DNA of 64,000 bases from Dyadobacter tibetensis Y620-1 (GCF_000566685.1 NZ_AZQN01000002.1:62001-126000); one strand, 5' to 3'. Positions 9,064 through 18,705 are shown, counted from the stretch's first letter. Numbers and translations: made by a program. Notes: generated from the letters alone by a model not told the origin.

Positions 9064-9519
9064 CTACTGATTGTTTTCTTCAGAAGCCATTACGTTCACT
9101 GCTACGGTATGTTTCACTTCTTTATGAAGATCGATAGTAGCGGTATAACTTCCGATTGATTTTACGTCATCAACCGTAATTTTCTTACGATCGATATCAA
9201 AACCTTTCGACTTTAAGATGTCAGCAACCTGTGTGTTGGTTACGCGACCGAAAATACGGCCACTTTCACCTACAACAGTACGGATTTCGATAACCAAATC
9301 TCCGATGGCTGCAGCGATATCTTCAGCATCTTTTTTCAGTTTCTCCGCTTTATGAGACGCCTGACGTACGTTTTCTGCGACAATTTTGCGATTGGAGTCG
9401 TTGGCCAATAATGCAAAACCCTGGGGAATAAGGTAGTTACGACCGTATCCTGCTTTCACAGCTACGATATCGTTTTTGTAACCTACTCCGGCGATATCTG
9501 TCAATAATATGATTTCCAT
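9064..9519 (-). CDS. rplI: 50S ribosomal protein L9
   Basis: A 151-residue bL9. The N-terminal domain carries the conserved pattern MEIILLTDIAGVGYKNDIVAVKAGYGRNYLIP-type beta hairpin with GYGRNYLIPQG, followed by the long connecting helix rich in Lys/Ala and the C-terminal domain with GRIFGRVT. It binds 23S rRNA at the base of the L1 stalk. It is the last gene of the rpsF-rpsR-rplI operon, 17 bp after rpsR. Confidence 0.97.
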   Translation of the reverse strand: MEIILLTDIAGVGYKNDIVAVKAGYGRNYLIPQGFALLANDSNRKIVAENVRQASHKAEKLKKDAEDIAAAIGDLVIEIRTVVGESGRIFGRVTNTQVADILKSKGFDIDRKKITVDDVKSIGSYTATIDLHKEVKHTVAVNVMASEENNQ

Positions 9520-9536
9520 TTTCGTGCTCTTTCTAA

Positions 9537-9788
9537 TTATTTCAATTGATCAGCAACGAATGGCATTAAAGCCAAATGACGTGCTCTTTTAATTGCTTGG
9601 GATACTTTGCGCTGATATTTCAAGCTTGTTCCGGTAAGACGACGAGGAAGAATTTTTCCCTGCTCATTCACCAACTTCAAAAGGAAATCGGGGTTTTTGT
9701 AATCAATATACTTGATACCGGACTTTTTGAAACGGCAATATTTTTTGCGGTTGATGTTCTTTTCAACCGGTTCGTTCACTAGTGACAT
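9537..9788 (-). CDS. rpsR: 30S ribosomal protein S18
   Basis: An 83-residue bS18 with the conserved core [18 protein letters not shown] and the C-terminal [24 protein letters not shown] signature (RNA-binding basic helix). It forms a heterodimer with S6 on the 30S platform. Three bases separate it from rpsF, the expected operon order. No ssb gene is inserted between rpsF and rpsR, unlike in many Firmicutes. Confidence 0.97.
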   Translation of the reverse strand: MSLVNEPVEKNINRKKYCRFKKSGIKYIDYKNPDFLLKLVNEQGKILPRRLTGTSLKYQRKVSQAIKRARHLALMPFVADQLK

Positions 9789-9791
9789 AAC

Positions 9792-10166
9792 TTAAGCTTC
9801 TTTAGTTTCGGTTGCTACTTCTTTCTTTCTACCAACAAGACCCTTGCGCTTCTTATCGTTATAAGCCAATGCATGCTTATCAAGAGCAATAGTCAAGAAA
9901 CGTAATACACGCTCATCACGACGGAATTCAGTCTCCAAAACGTCAACTACTCCACCTTCTTCAGATGAGTATTCGAAAATTTGATAAAAGCCTGAGTTTT
10001 TCTTTTGGATAGGGTAGGCCAGCTTGCGCAATCCCCAGTTTTCTTCATGTACCATGGTACCACCATTCTGAGTGATAATCGTACTGAATTTTTCAACGGC
10101 GTCCCTTGCCTGGGCCTCAGACAAGATGGGAGTTAGAATGAACACCGTTTCATAATGCTTAGACAT
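9792..10166 (-). CDS. rpsF: 30S ribosomal protein S6
   Basis: A 124-residue bS6. It has the [13 protein letters not shown] first strand, the [20 protein letters not shown] central segment and the [15 protein letters not shown] region. The C-terminus carries an extra Lys/Glu-rich tail, common in Bacteroidota. First gene of the rpsF-rpsR-rplI operon, preceded by a well-matched promoter about 65-95 bp upstream. Confidence 0.97.
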   Translation of the reverse strand: MSKHYETVFILTPILSEAQARDAVEKFSTIITQNGGTMVHEENWGLRKLAYPIQKKNSGFYQIFEYSSEEGGVVDVLETEFRRDERVLRFLTIALDKHALAYNDKKRKGLVGRKKEVATETKEA

Positions 10167-10230
10167 ACGGTAATTGATTATTTGTTAAATATTATGTATT
10201 CCCCACTCCCAGAAAACGGAAATGAGGGTG

Positions 10231-10261
10231 CAAAAATAGGGCTTAGAAAATGAATTTCCAA
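10231..10261 (-). promoter_or_regulatory. Promoter of the rpsF-rpsR-rplI operon
   Basis: On the minus strand a TTG (10261-10259), a 20-bp spacer and TATTTTTG (10238-10231) match the Bacteroidota consensus TTG-N17-23-TAnnTTTG. It sits about 65 bp before the rpsF start. Confidence 0.6.
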
Positions 10262-10291
10262 GCCCTAACTTCTATTTTCCTGGATATCAGT

Positions 10292-11233
10292 TTATTTTAC
10301 CTGGAAATCGGCCTCTCCTATCTTGAAACCTTCACTATAGATTTCTATAACATATTTTCCTGCTTTCATAGGAATACCCCCACGGCCATAATAAATATCT
10401 ACATTTTGACCTGTGTTGTTAAAGGCGACGGTCTCCTTGGAGCTATAGATCACATCCTGACCCCCATAGGCGAAGGTACCCGAACCTGTGGCCATATCGG
10501 AAAGCACAGCCCCGTCCGGATCCAGAATACGCATATAGACCTCTTTCTGATTTTGCTTGGCCACCGCATTTTTCGCCAGTTTAAAGCTCACTTTCAGTTT
10601 ATCAATACGTTTGGACTTATACTTTCCGCCATCCCGCTCCTTGCCCTTAGAGGACAAAGCATTGATTTCAATATTCTCGGCGCGCAGGGCGGAGGCTATA
10701 TTCACCTTTTCTTTAAGCTCCCTATTCTGCACCGAATAGGAGGTAATGGAGTCGGCCAGCTGCTGCTGAGCCGCTTCAAGTCCCGACAGTTTTTCGGTAA
10801 GTTCCATTTTCTCCGAGGTTATAATACCGAGCTGCTCCTTAAGCTGACTAATCTCCATATCCTTTTGTTTCAGGACCGACTCATACGACTTGATTTTTTT
10901 ATCATAACTGGATGCTGAGAAGGATGCGACATTTTTCAATTCTCTCTTGTCGCGTTCCAGCTGGTTTTTTATTGCTACCAAGGAATCTACACTTCCACCG
11001 AGTTGCTGAATTTCAGCAATGCGGTTATCCAGTTCCACAGAGATAGAATCCAGTTTGGTTTTGATAAGTAGTACCTCTTCCGTTTTAGCGGTGATGATTT
11101 CATCCTTTACATTATTCTCCTGTTTTTCATGATAAATGAAATACACAAGTACTAAATTAAGGATAAGCAAAACCGCTAACGCAGCCCACAAAAGGGTTTT
11201 TCGGTCTTGTTTCTGTTCCTGGTTATAATCCAT
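10292..11233 (-). CDS. Membrane-anchored coiled-coil protein, function unknown
   Basis: A 313-residue protein. Residues 14-34 form one membrane helix (LLWAALAVLLILNLVLVYFIY), followed by a long heptad-patterned coiled coil to about 190, and a C-terminal beta-rich domain of about 110 residues (from KRIDKLKVSFKLAKN) that ends in a G-x-Y-x-I-E-I-Y-x-x-G pattern. The topology suggests a short cytoplasmic tail and a periplasmic rod plus globular domain. I do not recognise a named family, though similar proteins are common in Sphingobacteriales. It is monocistronic, between the rpsF operon and yggS, which is divergent. A TACTTTTG box lies at 11323-11330 on its strand. Confidence 0.75.
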   Translation of the reverse strand: MDYNQEQKQDRKTLLWAALAVLLILNLVLVYFIYHEKQENNVKDEIITAKTEEVLLIKTKLDSISVELDNRIAEIQQLGGSVDSLVAIKNQLERDKRELKNVASFSASSYDKKIKSYESVLKQKDMEISQLKEQLGIITSEKMELTEKLSGLEAAQQQLADSITSYSVQNRELKEKVNIASALRAENIEINALSSKGKERDGGKYKSKRIDKLKVSFKLAKNAVAKQNQKEVYMRILDPDGAVLSDMATGSGTFAYGGQDVIYSSKETVAFNNTGQNVDIYYGRGGIPMKAGKYVIEIYSEGFKIGEADFQVK

Positions 11234-11372
11234 ACAATGGTTTATTTAGATTTTATACTGGTAAAAGAAGTATGTTTTCTTTAATTTGAAAAATATAGCT
11301 CGTTAAAAACTATACTAATGAGCAAAAGTACAATTATAAAAATCTATTAATCATAAAATTACCAGAATTTTA

Positions 11373-12035
11373 ATGCCTAACATCGCGAATAATATTGCAC
11401 AAATATGTTCAGAACTTGGGGAAAACACCAAATTGGTGGCAGTAACCAAGACCAAACCCCTCTCCGACTTACAGGAAGCCTACGACTCCGGTTTCAAACG
11501 TTTTGGCGAAAATAAAGTTCAGGAAATGTGCAGCAAATATGAGTCCTTACCCAAGGATATAGAATGGCATATGATCGGCCATTTACAGTCTAATAAGGTT
11601 AAATATATGGCCCCATTCGTGAGTCTTATTCACGGGGTAGACAGTTTAAAGCTTCTTCAAACCATAGATAAGGAAGCAAAAAAAAATAACAGAGTCATCG
11701 ACTGTCTGCTCCAAATATATATTGCTGATGAGGAGACGAAATTTGGATTGTCGGCCGAAGAGACCTATCAGCTATTATTATCTTCAGATTTTCAAAACCT
11801 AGCTCATATCCGGGTTATTGGCCTGATGGGTATGGCGACCCATACCGATAACCAAGAAAAAGTTCGTGCTGAATTCCGTTCGCTAAGATTACTTTTCGAA
11901 GAACTGAAGAAGCAGGAGACCCAAAATATGCAGATGAAAGAATTATCCATGGGCATGAGTGGAGACTATCTTCTGGCCATCGAAGAGGGCAGCACCATGG
12001 TTCGCATTGGCAGCGCTATTTTCGGACATAGATAA
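11373..12035 (+). CDS. YggS-family pyridoxal phosphate homeostasis protein
   Basis: A 220-residue single-domain PLP-binding protein with the fold of alanine racemase's N-terminal barrel. The PLP lysine lies in LVAVTKTKP near residue 25; RFGENKVQEM, WHMIGHLQSNK and the C-terminal MGMSGDYLLAIEEGSTMVRIGSAIFG motifs (family standard M-S-x-D / G-x-T-x-x-R-x-G-x-x-I-F-G) are all present. The family controls free PLP levels and affects amino-acid metabolism; no catalysis is established. It stands alone, divergent from the coiled-coil gene. Confidence 0.94.
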   Translation: MPNIANNIAQICSELGENTKLVAVTKTKPLSDLQEAYDSGFKRFGENKVQEMCSKYESLPKDIEWHMIGHLQSNKVKYMAPFVSLIHGVDSLKLLQTIDKEAKKNNRVIDCLLQIYIADEETKFGLSAEETYQLLLSSDFQNLAHIRVIGLMGMATHTDNQEKVRAEFRSLRLLFEELKKQETQNMQMKELSMGMSGDYLLAIEEGSTMVRIGSAIFGHR

Positions 12036-12066
12036 CGAATATCAAATGGATCGGCGAAGCCGGAAC

Positions 12067-13131
12067 CTATGGCATGTTTGCGGTGATGACCCGATCCAGA
12101 TTTTTTTGTACCTTATCTTTTACATATTCGAAAGACATTGCGGCACAGGGCAGCCCGGCTTCCTTAATCAGAGTAGCATTTCGTTCTGTGCCGTAATTAC
12201 CAGAATACGGGTTATAATCTTTGAAATTATTAAGTGCTCCCATGAGGATAAATCCCGGAACACCCAAGGCGTTGGCTAGGTGAGAAGGACCACTGTCCAA
12301 CCCTATAAAACCCGCTGCGCGGCCTATTACCGCCGCAGTTTCCATAATAGATAGCTTACCCGTGAGATTGGTATACCGCTCCGAAGGTATGCTCAGATTA
12401 CTTTTCAGTCCTATTTCCACGATTTGTACCGGGTAATGATCCAAAATCCATAAAACCAGTTGATTCCACCGATCGGCAGGCCAGTCTTTAGGGGCATAAT
12501 TGGACTGGCAATGTATGGCAATAAAGGTGGTCGGCAGTTTCAGAGCCTCCGCCTTCTTAAGATGTCTGGGTTGTAAGGCCAGGCGAGGCTGGTCGTCTAT
12601 AGGGAAAATATCACCATTTTGCAGTAGTCCTCCACATTGGGCAAATACCTGTAATAAATTGCCAAAGGCAAAGTAATTGCCTACATGTATATCCCTTTTT
12701 ACGGCCACAGGATTTTCGCGAAACAACTGACATTTGGGACATTCATTATTATTTCGAAACTGCAGTTCAAAAACCTGATCGAAGATGCCAGTTCCTAGTA
12801 ACACGGTCCGCTGGGTAACACAAAACTCCTTGTAGACCTGGTCTATATTAGGGTTATACAGGACTAGTTCTGTAAACGACGGCTTGACAAACCAGACAAT
12901 ATGAGCCTTGGGATACCGCTCACGAACCAATCGGGAGATCGGCTCTGCAGCCACAATATCACCAAAATGCTCCGTTCGGATGATGGCGATCAGGGGCCTT
13001 CCATACAATCGGAAACGCTTGAAAATCCAAAATTCCAGGAAAGCGCGGTAGCCTAACCAGATGGCTTTCAGCTTATGGGTGTACTTATAGTATCGATGGG
13101 TCCAAAGTTGTGTGAAGCGTTGTATTGTCAT
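12067..13131 (-). CDS. Glycosyltransferase family 9 (heptosyltransferase-like)
   Basis: A 354-residue GT-B enzyme of the ADP-heptose:LPS heptosyltransferase family. It has the N-terminal IRTEHFGDIVAAEPISR segment (residues about 51-68) and the C-terminal GLDSGPSHLANALGVPGFILMG nucleotide-sugar binding segment. It should transfer a sugar in lipopolysaccharide or surface-glycan assembly on the cytoplasmic face of the inner membrane. A CPKC pair near residue 118 (N-E-C-P-K-C-Q) is unusual and might bind a metal. No other LPS genes are adjacent, so the acceptor is unknown. Confidence 0.88.
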   Translation of the reverse strand: MTIQRFTQLWTHRYYKYTHKLKAIWLGYRAFLEFWIFKRFRLYGRPLIAIIRTEHFGDIVAAEPISRLVRERYPKAHIVWFVKPSFTELVLYNPNIDQVYKEFCVTQRTVLLGTGIFDQVFELQFRNNNECPKCQLFRENPVAVKRDIHVGNYFAFGNLLQVFAQCGGLLQNGDIFPIDDQPRLALQPRHLKKAEALKLPTTFIAIHCQSNYAPKDWPADRWNQLVLWILDHYPVQIVEIGLKSNLSIPSERYTNLTGKLSIMETAAVIGRAAGFIGLDSGPSHLANALGVPGFILMGALNNFKDYNPYSGNYGTERNATLIKEAGLPCAAMSFEYVKDKVQKNLDRVITANMP

Positions 13132-13321
13132 TATGTACCGTTTGTCGATCGATCGTAAAAAAAACTTAAGTGATACATTAGGAAGCCTATGAGGTGCAGA
13201 CTAATTTTACCCATGAGCCATACGCCTGGCCGAATGCAGTGCAAAGATTAACTATTCGTCAGGAAAATCCAGCTTATTTTAACAAATAGAAGGCCTTAAA
13301 TTATAAACCGTATCAAAAACT

Positions 13322-13702
13322 ATGAAATTTTTAATTCAAGCCGGGGGGCTATTAGGGGCATTGGCAGTAGCCCTGGGGGCATTTGGAGCTCATGCATTTA
13401 AGGCCATGTTAGCGGCCTCCGGACGGAGCGAGACATTTGAAACCGCAGTAAAATATCAGTTTTATCATGCACTTGCCTTACTCCTGATTGGACTTCTGGT
13501 TCAACGGGCTAGCCCTGAGGCTACGCGTATGCTAGGATGGTCGGGGCATGCCATGATTGCCGGAATCATTATTTTTTCAGGTTCCCTATATACCATCTGT
13601 TTTACCGGAATTACCAAATTTGGAGCAGTAGCCCCCATAGGTGGACTTTTGCTGATTGCAGGCTGGATCTTACTGGTCTTGGCAGCTTCTAAACTGGCCT
13701 GA
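13322..13702 (+). CDS. DUF423 family membrane protein (YgdD-like)
   Basis: A 126-residue protein with four predicted membrane helices. The family signature is at the N-terminus: GALAVALGAFGAHAFK, followed by a segment ending ETAVKYQFYHALALL. Length and pattern match E. coli YgdD. Function is unknown. It is a single gene that converges on rodA, with a GC-rich hairpin between them. Confidence 0.9.
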   Translation: MKFLIQAGGLLGALAVALGAFGAHAFKAMLAASGRSETFETAVKYQFYHALALLLIGLLVQRASPEATRMLGWSGHAMIAGIIIFSGSLYTICFTGITKFGAVAPIGGLLLIAGWILLVLAASKLA

Positions 13703-13708
13703 TCTTAG

Positions 13709-13742
13709 CCCCGGGCCAGGGGGGCTGCCCGCAGGCCCGGGG
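13709..13742. terminator. GC-rich hairpin between convergent genes
   Basis: Nine-base perfect arms CCCCGGGCC (13709-13717) and GGCCCGGGG (13734-13742) around a G/C-rich loop, between DUF423 and the rodA stop. There is no clear T tract on either side, so it may slow rather than end transcription. Confidence 0.4.
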
Positions 13743-13756
13743 ATTATCCAAGCTCC

Positions 13757-15040
13757 TTACCCCCTGGAAAGGGTGAAGGGGCGCTGGGCGTCAATTTTCA
13801 AAAACACGAAGAGTAGTATGGAGAAGGACCAAAGAGAAGAACCTCCATAACTGAAAAAAGGAAGGGGGATTCCAATGACGGGCATCAGCCCAATGGTCAT
13901 GCCGACATTAATCATAAAATGGAAAAAGATGATCCCGGCGACACAATACCCATACACTCTGGCAAATCGGCTCCGCTGTCGTTCAGCTAATATTACCAGC
14001 CGGCAGATCAGCACTACAAATAGTGAAACTACGATTAGAGTGCCTATAAATCCATGTTCCTCTCCTACTGTGCAGAAAATAAAGTCGGTACTTTGCTCGG
14101 GCACGAAGTCGAACTTCGTTTGAGTACCTTCCAGAAATCCTTTCCCGCTGAACCCGCCCGAACCAATAGCAATCTTAGATTGAATTACATTCCAGCCGTC
14201 GCCACGAGGATCGGAATCCGGATCCAACAAGACCATAATCCGGCCTCTCTGGTGTTTTTGCAGGACATTATTCATAAAAAAATCTACTCCAAATACGAAG
14301 CCGATCATTAGTCCGGAGATCAGGACAGTGGCCATGAGTCCGCCGTTTCTGCGCGTAAGGGTAGGCATCATCCATATGACAACAGCGGCAATAAAAACGA
14401 TCACCGCAGCTATATACCATTTGGCGAAGAGCAGGGTAATGATCAGTAAAGCGGCCAGAATCATACCAATAGCAGGAATGATTCCCGGCATGCCCTCCCG
14501 GTAGAGTACCACCGCAAATGAGGCAAAAACGAGCATAGAACCAGTTTCGTTGGACATCAAAATGAGCAAGGCTGGCAAACCGATTATGCCTATGATGGGA
14601 TAATAGTCCTTCAACTTCCGGGTGAGGCTAATGGCCGGATCACTGAGATATTTTGCGATGGCCAGACTAATGGCAAATTTAGAAAACTCGGCCGGTTGCA
14701 GGGAAAAAGCGCCAATCTTAATCCAGGAACGAGAACCATTGATATTGGAACCCGCAAATAATACCAGAATGAGCAGGACAATGATAATGGCATATATGAC
14801 AAATGAGAAAGTTTCGTAGAACTTATAGTCGATCACCAGGATACAAATGATCAGCAGTGCCGCTGTCCCGATCCACATCAGCTGCTTACCAGCATTATTG
14901 TTTAAGTCGAACATGCTGGTTTGCGTTTCAGGATTATAAACTGCAGCATAAATATTCACCCAACCTATAAAAAGGCAGGCAATATAGATGAGCAGTACTA
15001 CCCAATCCACATTTTTCGTCATCGGCTTGCTTTCAGCCAT
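13757..15040 (-). CDS. rodA: Rod shape-determining peptidoglycan glycosyltransferase RodA
   Basis: A 427-residue SEDS-family protein with about ten membrane helices. It polymerises lipid II glycan strands in the elongasome together with PBP2. Seen here are GSRSWIKIGAFSLQPAEFSKFAISLAIAKY-type signature pieces (SWIKIGAFSLQPAEF), the VQSK-like IQSKIAIGSGGFSGKGFLEGTQ segment, and QSTDFIFCTVGEEHGFIG with the catalytic-type Asp/Glu region, then PLPFFSYGGSS near the end. It follows mrdA after 34 bp. The start at MAESKPMTKN is slightly upstream of a second Met. Confidence 0.96.
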   Translation of the reverse strand: MAESKPMTKNVDWVVLLIYIACLFIGWVNIYAAVYNPETQTSMFDLNNNAGKQLMWIGTAALLIICILVIDYKFYETFSFVIYAIIIVLLILVLFAGSNINGSRSWIKIGAFSLQPAEFSKFAISLAIAKYLSDPAISLTRKLKDYYPIIGIIGLPALLILMSNETGSMLVFASFAVVLYREGMPGIIPAIGMILAALLIITLLFAKWYIAAVIVFIAAVVIWMMPTLTRRNGGLMATVLISGLMIGFVFGVDFFMNNVLQKHQRGRIMVLLDPDSDPRGDGWNVIQSKIAIGSGGFSGKGFLEGTQTKFDFVPEQSTDFIFCTVGEEHGFIGTLIVVSLFVVLICRLVILAERQRSRFARVYGYCVAGIIFFHFMINVGMTIGLMPVIGIPLPFFSYGGSSLWSFSILLFVFLKIDAQRPFTLSRG

Positions 15041-15074
15041 AAGGGGGAAATAATTTCGGTGTTAAAATTAAATT

Positions 15075-16940
15075 TTATGGTTTCTTTCTCGTCGTGTCTT
15101 TGGAAACAGGTTTCTTAGGAGGGCCCGGCAAAATCACCTTATTTATAAAGTTTGCCTGAAGCATTCTCGTTTCCAGTGCCTTATTAGAAATGGTACCTCT
15201 TAAATATTTTTCTATCACCAGGTTGGCTATGGGAGCCGCGGCGGAGCCTCCTGCTCCTGCATATTCCACAAATACCGCTATGGCTATCTTAGGATTATCG
15301 GCGGGTGCGAAGGCGATAAAAATGGAATGGTCGTCTCCCACCCTATTTTGTGACGTCCCTGTCTTGCCAGCAATGGATATCCCCTCTACCCTTGAGCGCC
15401 GAGCTGTTCCTGACTCTACGGCTCCAATCATTCCCTGGATCACCGGATCGAAATGATGTGGGGCAATACCCGTTTCACGACGATTGGTAAAGGTCGTGTC
15501 AATTCTTCTGCTCTCTCCCACCCCGGCCACCACATGAGGCGTATAAAAATAACCTCGATTAGCGATAATAGCAGCCACATTTGCCATTTTGATGGGAGTA
15601 ATCAAAAGCTCCCCTTCTCCGATACTCAGAGAATAGATATTAGAAAATTTCCATCGCCCCTCTCCTATGATTTTGTCATAGTATTTTTTGTTGGGCAGAT
15701 TCCCCTTATACTCGCTAGATACATCTACACCCAGGCGCTGGCCTATACCAAATTTACTTACATAATCATACCACCGTTCAAGGCCATATGCCGATGCCTT
15801 ATAGGTATTTTTTATATCATTATTATAGACAATCCTTCTGAATACATTATAAAAATAAGGGTTACAGGAGTGGGTTACGCCCATGGAGACCGTACCCGTA
15901 TAGGGGTGATTATGACATTTGATGGGCGAGCCAGCATGAGAGAAACCACTGGATGGTGAAATAACGCCTTCCTGAAGGCCTACCAGTGCCTGTATTAATT
16001 TGAAAGTAGATCCTGGCCTGTAACTCGCCATAACGGCCCGGTTAAATAGCGGTTTGTATGGATTACGTGCCAGTGCAGCAAAATTTTTGGAGAAATAGCG
16101 ACTTGCTAGAATATTAGGGTCGTAAGAAGGCGCACTGACCATGGCCAGAATCTGCCCGGTCTTAGGCTCAATGGCCACCACACTCCCTACCTTATTGATC
16201 ATGAGGCTATCGGCATATTGCTGAAGATCCAGATCTAGCCCGGTATATAAATTTTCGCCAGCGACAGCCATGGTATCCAGGATTCCCCCCTTCCATGGGC
16301 CCTTGTAAACACCATTTACATTCTGCATCACAAACTTAATTCCCCGTCGCCCCCGAAGTTGCTCTTCATATATTTTTTCTATTCCATTTTGGCCGATATA
16401 GTCCCCTTGTCGGTAATATTTCACTTCCTGTTTCTCAAGCTGGCCTCCGGTAATCTCACTTACATAGCCTAAAGTGTTCGCTAAGGTTGGGGCTGTATAG
16501 GTCCTTAATGAGCTTTTAACGAACTCGAAACCGGAATAATCCACCATAATATCTTGAATGGAGGCAAAATCTTCCTTTGAGAGCTGCCTCAGAAATAACG
16601 AAGGTTTGTTCCGGCTATAGGAGCTTGCCGCCTGCATCAGGCTGTCAAACTCAGAACGCTCCAACCCCAGCACCTTACAAAAGCGCAAGGTATCGGCTAC
16701 TTTAGCCTTGTTAGGCGTTACAACCAAATCGTAAACGGGGGTATTATAAACGATCAGCTTTCCATTGCGATCATGAATCTGTCCTCTGAAAGGGATTTCA
16801 ATTACCCTTTTTATGGAGTTACTAGAGGACTCAATGGAATAGCTTTCGTCTAAAACCTGTAAGTAAAACAGCCGTAACAGGTATATTAATCCTATTAAAG
16901 CAAAAAATCCTATGATGACAAAGCGACGATTTTCAAGCAT
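15075..16940 (-). CDS. mrdA: Penicillin-binding protein 2 (transpeptidase)
   Basis: A 621-residue class B PBP. One N-terminal membrane anchor (residues 7-27) precedes the dimerisation domain with R-G-Q-I-H-D-R-N-G at 52-60. The transpeptidase domain has the serine motif S311-T-F-K, the S358-C-N360 motif and K526-T-G. It cross-links peptidoglycan with RodA in rod elongation. Together with rodA it forms a two-gene operon; mreBCD, often upstream, is not adjacent here. A Lys/Thr-rich C-terminal tail (PPKKPVSKDTTRKKP) is probably disordered. A good promoter match lies about 26-57 bp upstream. Confidence 0.96.
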   Translation of the reverse strand: MLENRRFVIIGFFALIGLIYLLRLFYLQVLDESYSIESSSNSIKRVIEIPFRGQIHDRNGKLIVYNTPVYDLVVTPNKAKVADTLRFCKVLGLERSEFDSLMQAASSYSRNKPSLFLRQLSKEDFASIQDIMVDYSGFEFVKSSLRTYTAPTLANTLGYVSEITGGQLEKQEVKYYRQGDYIGQNGIEKIYEEQLRGRRGIKFVMQNVNGVYKGPWKGGILDTMAVAGENLYTGLDLDLQQYADSLMINKVGSVVAIEPKTGQILAMVSAPSYDPNILASRYFSKNFAALARNPYKPLFNRAVMASYRPGSTFKLIQALVGLQEGVISPSSGFSHAGSPIKCHNHPYTGTVSMGVTHSCNPYFYNVFRRIVYNNDIKNTYKASAYGLERWYDYVSKFGIGQRLGVDVSSEYKGNLPNKKYYDKIIGEGRWKFSNIYSLSIGEGELLITPIKMANVAAIIANRGYFYTPHVVAGVGESRRIDTTFTNRRETGIAPHHFDPVIQGMIGAVESGTARRSRVEGISIAGKTGTSQNRVGDDHSIFIAFAPADNPKIAIAVFVEYAGAGGSAAAPIANLVIEKYLRGTISNKALETRMLQANFINKVILPGPPKKPVSKDTTRKKP

Positions 16941-16965
16941 TCTGCACTAACTATTCCAATTCTTC

Positions 16966-16997
16966 CAAAATTAAACCAATTACCTAATAACAACAAA
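16966..16997 (-). promoter_or_regulatory. Promoter of mrdA-rodA
   Basis: On the minus strand TTTG (16997-16994), a 20-bp spacer and TAATTTTG (16973-16966) match the Bacteroidota promoter pattern. The -7 box lies about 26 bp before the mrdA ATG, giving a short leader. Confidence 0.55.
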
Positions 16998-17097
16998 CTT
17001 ATCTGCGGCTTCGTCACCTGAATATGTTTTCTATGTTTATATTTATTGCTAATCCATCCAATATTTCCCTGTATAATGGTCGTAGCCGCTGGAGAGG

Positions 17098-18678
17098 TTA
17101 AGCCTTTTCGGACCTTGGAACTACCATTACGACCCTTTCTTTATCAACTACCACAGCCCCGTCGGGCAGACCTTTCGGCTTCCTAACGAATTTTTTCGGC
17201 GTAACGATTACAGGACAAAGCGACTCATTTTTTCTTTTGGAATAAAATGCGGCAATTTCTGCGGCACGTTCAATTACCAGGTCCGGAAAGTTTTTCCCTG
17301 GCTGGTATTTGATTACCACATGACTTCCTGACACATCACGTGCATGCAGCCACATATCCTCCTTGAAGGCATACTGTTTTGTTAACAGGTCGTTATTTTT
17401 CGCATTTCTCCCGACAAGTATAGTAAAGCCCATAAAATCCAGCTTTTTAAATAGGGCAACTTCTTCCGTCATATTGGCCTTGCTTCCCGTGAGTTGCTGA
17501 TTTTTGATATAAGCCCTTAACTCCCGCAATTGCTCTATACCTTCAATAACGGAGAGGTGCATTTTTAATTCTTCTAGTGCTGCCTGCCTTACCGTGATAC
17601 TATCATTCAACTTTTCCAGTTCAATTTTTTCATTTTTGGCTTTCCGATAGTAGCCTTCGGCATTTTTTTGGGGACTATAGTCTTTTTTTAATTTGACAAT
17701 TATATTCTTGTCTCGATAAAAGTCGTATAATTCCACAGATTCAGCCCGGGCAGGAATGGCATGCAGATTAGCCATGATTATATGGCCAATCTCTTCATTT
17801 TTGACTGCACTTTCCAGTTTCACCAATTTGTTAAACGTATTTTCCAGGTAGTTTTCAGTCTGGGTAATCCGTTTACGAAGAATCCTGATGATCTCTCCTT
17901 TTTCCTTTTCAATTCCATTCAGGCGTACTTGCCGTAGATAAAATTGGTTAAGGGCCTCTACAGGGTCTGCTATAATCTGGGGTTGTTCTCCAAGGGGCAA
18001 TAAAGACAAGGTAGGATTGAGGTCCAATGTGCTCAGATAATACTGATCCCGATCAAGGTCCTCTAACAGCGATTGTATTTGCGCCCATTTCTGCTCAGGG
18101 CTGGTGAGCCCCTGAAGTCGTAAGGTCAAAACTGAATTAATTAATTTCCCGAATGTGGGAAACAGGACTTTATGGTCCATATCTGCTTCCAGATATGCCT
18201 CGAAAGACTGATCAAGGGGGCGATCCAGGTTACTTAGAGCAACTTCCTGATCAGCAATCAACTTATTATTAAACAAGCTGGTGACGTTTTCACTTTCATC
18301 AAAACCGATCAGATTGGAGCGGTTTCCAAACATTTTTAAGACCAGAACGACTCCTGATTCAAAGTCCAGACGAATGGCTCGTTCATTAAGACATACCCGT
18401 GCCTTCTGAAGCTTTTGGCCTTCAAATTCAGTAAATAGGTTCACACTATTCCGCCGGGCCCGGTCGAACTTTTCCGGAAAACTCAGACATGAAAAGTCGG
18501 GCCTCAAGGTTAACTTAATAAAAAATGGAGCACTTAGTGATTCTCCTGGCGGCAAAGAATCAAAAACGATTAGCAACTCATTTTTTTCCTGGCTAAAAGC
18601 CTCAATAAAATAATACCCCGCCAAATGCTGATGTAATCGGGGGGCTAGTTTTTTTAAAAAATAATAGTTTTGGTGCAA
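17098..18678 (-). CDS. NFACT RNA-binding protein (RqcH/NEMF-like)
   Basis: A 526-residue protein of the RqcH/NEMF/FbpA family: an N-terminal NFACT-N domain (1-about 200), a helical HhH-like part, a coiled-coil region (about 270-400), then the NFACT-R domain with WLHARDVSGSHVVIKY at about 437-452 and a basic C-terminus. In Bacillus, RqcH binds stalled 50S subunits carrying peptidyl-tRNA and recruits tRNA-Ala to add C-terminal Ala tails for degradation. The domain order agrees, and the length (526 against about 570) is slightly short. Older annotation as fibronectin-binding protein is misleading. It is monocistronic. Confidence 0.88.
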   Translation of the reverse strand: MHQNYYFLKKLAPRLHQHLAGYYFIEAFSQEKNELLIVFDSLPPGESLSAPFFIKLTLRPDFSCLSFPEKFDRARRNSVNLFTEFEGQKLQKARVCLNERAIRLDFESGVVLVLKMFGNRSNLIGFDESENVTSLFNNKLIADQEVALSNLDRPLDQSFEAYLEADMDHKVLFPTFGKLINSVLTLRLQGLTSPEQKWAQIQSLLEDLDRDQYYLSTLDLNPTLSLLPLGEQPQIIADPVEALNQFYLRQVRLNGIEKEKGEIIRILRKRITQTENYLENTFNKLVKLESAVKNEEIGHIIMANLHAIPARAESVELYDFYRDKNIIVKLKKDYSPQKNAEGYYRKAKNEKIELEKLNDSITVRQAALEELKMHLSVIEGIEQLRELRAYIKNQQLTGSKANMTEEVALFKKLDFMGFTILVGRNAKNNDLLTKQYAFKEDMWLHARDVSGSHVVIKYQPGKNFPDLVIERAAEIAAFYSKRKNESLCPVIVTPKKFVRKPKGLPDGAVVVDKERVVMVVPRSEKA

Positions 18679-18705
18679 AATAATGAAATTGAATTTCTAT
18701 AATTA

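Noticed and set aside
10250..10918. A 222-residue open frame on the plus strand.
   Set aside because: It lies antisense to the well-patterned coiled-coil gene at 10292-11233 and has no recognisable features; it is a shadow frame.
15453..15959. A 168-residue open frame on the plus strand.
   Set aside because: It is antisense to the transpeptidase domain of mrdA, which has all PBP motifs.
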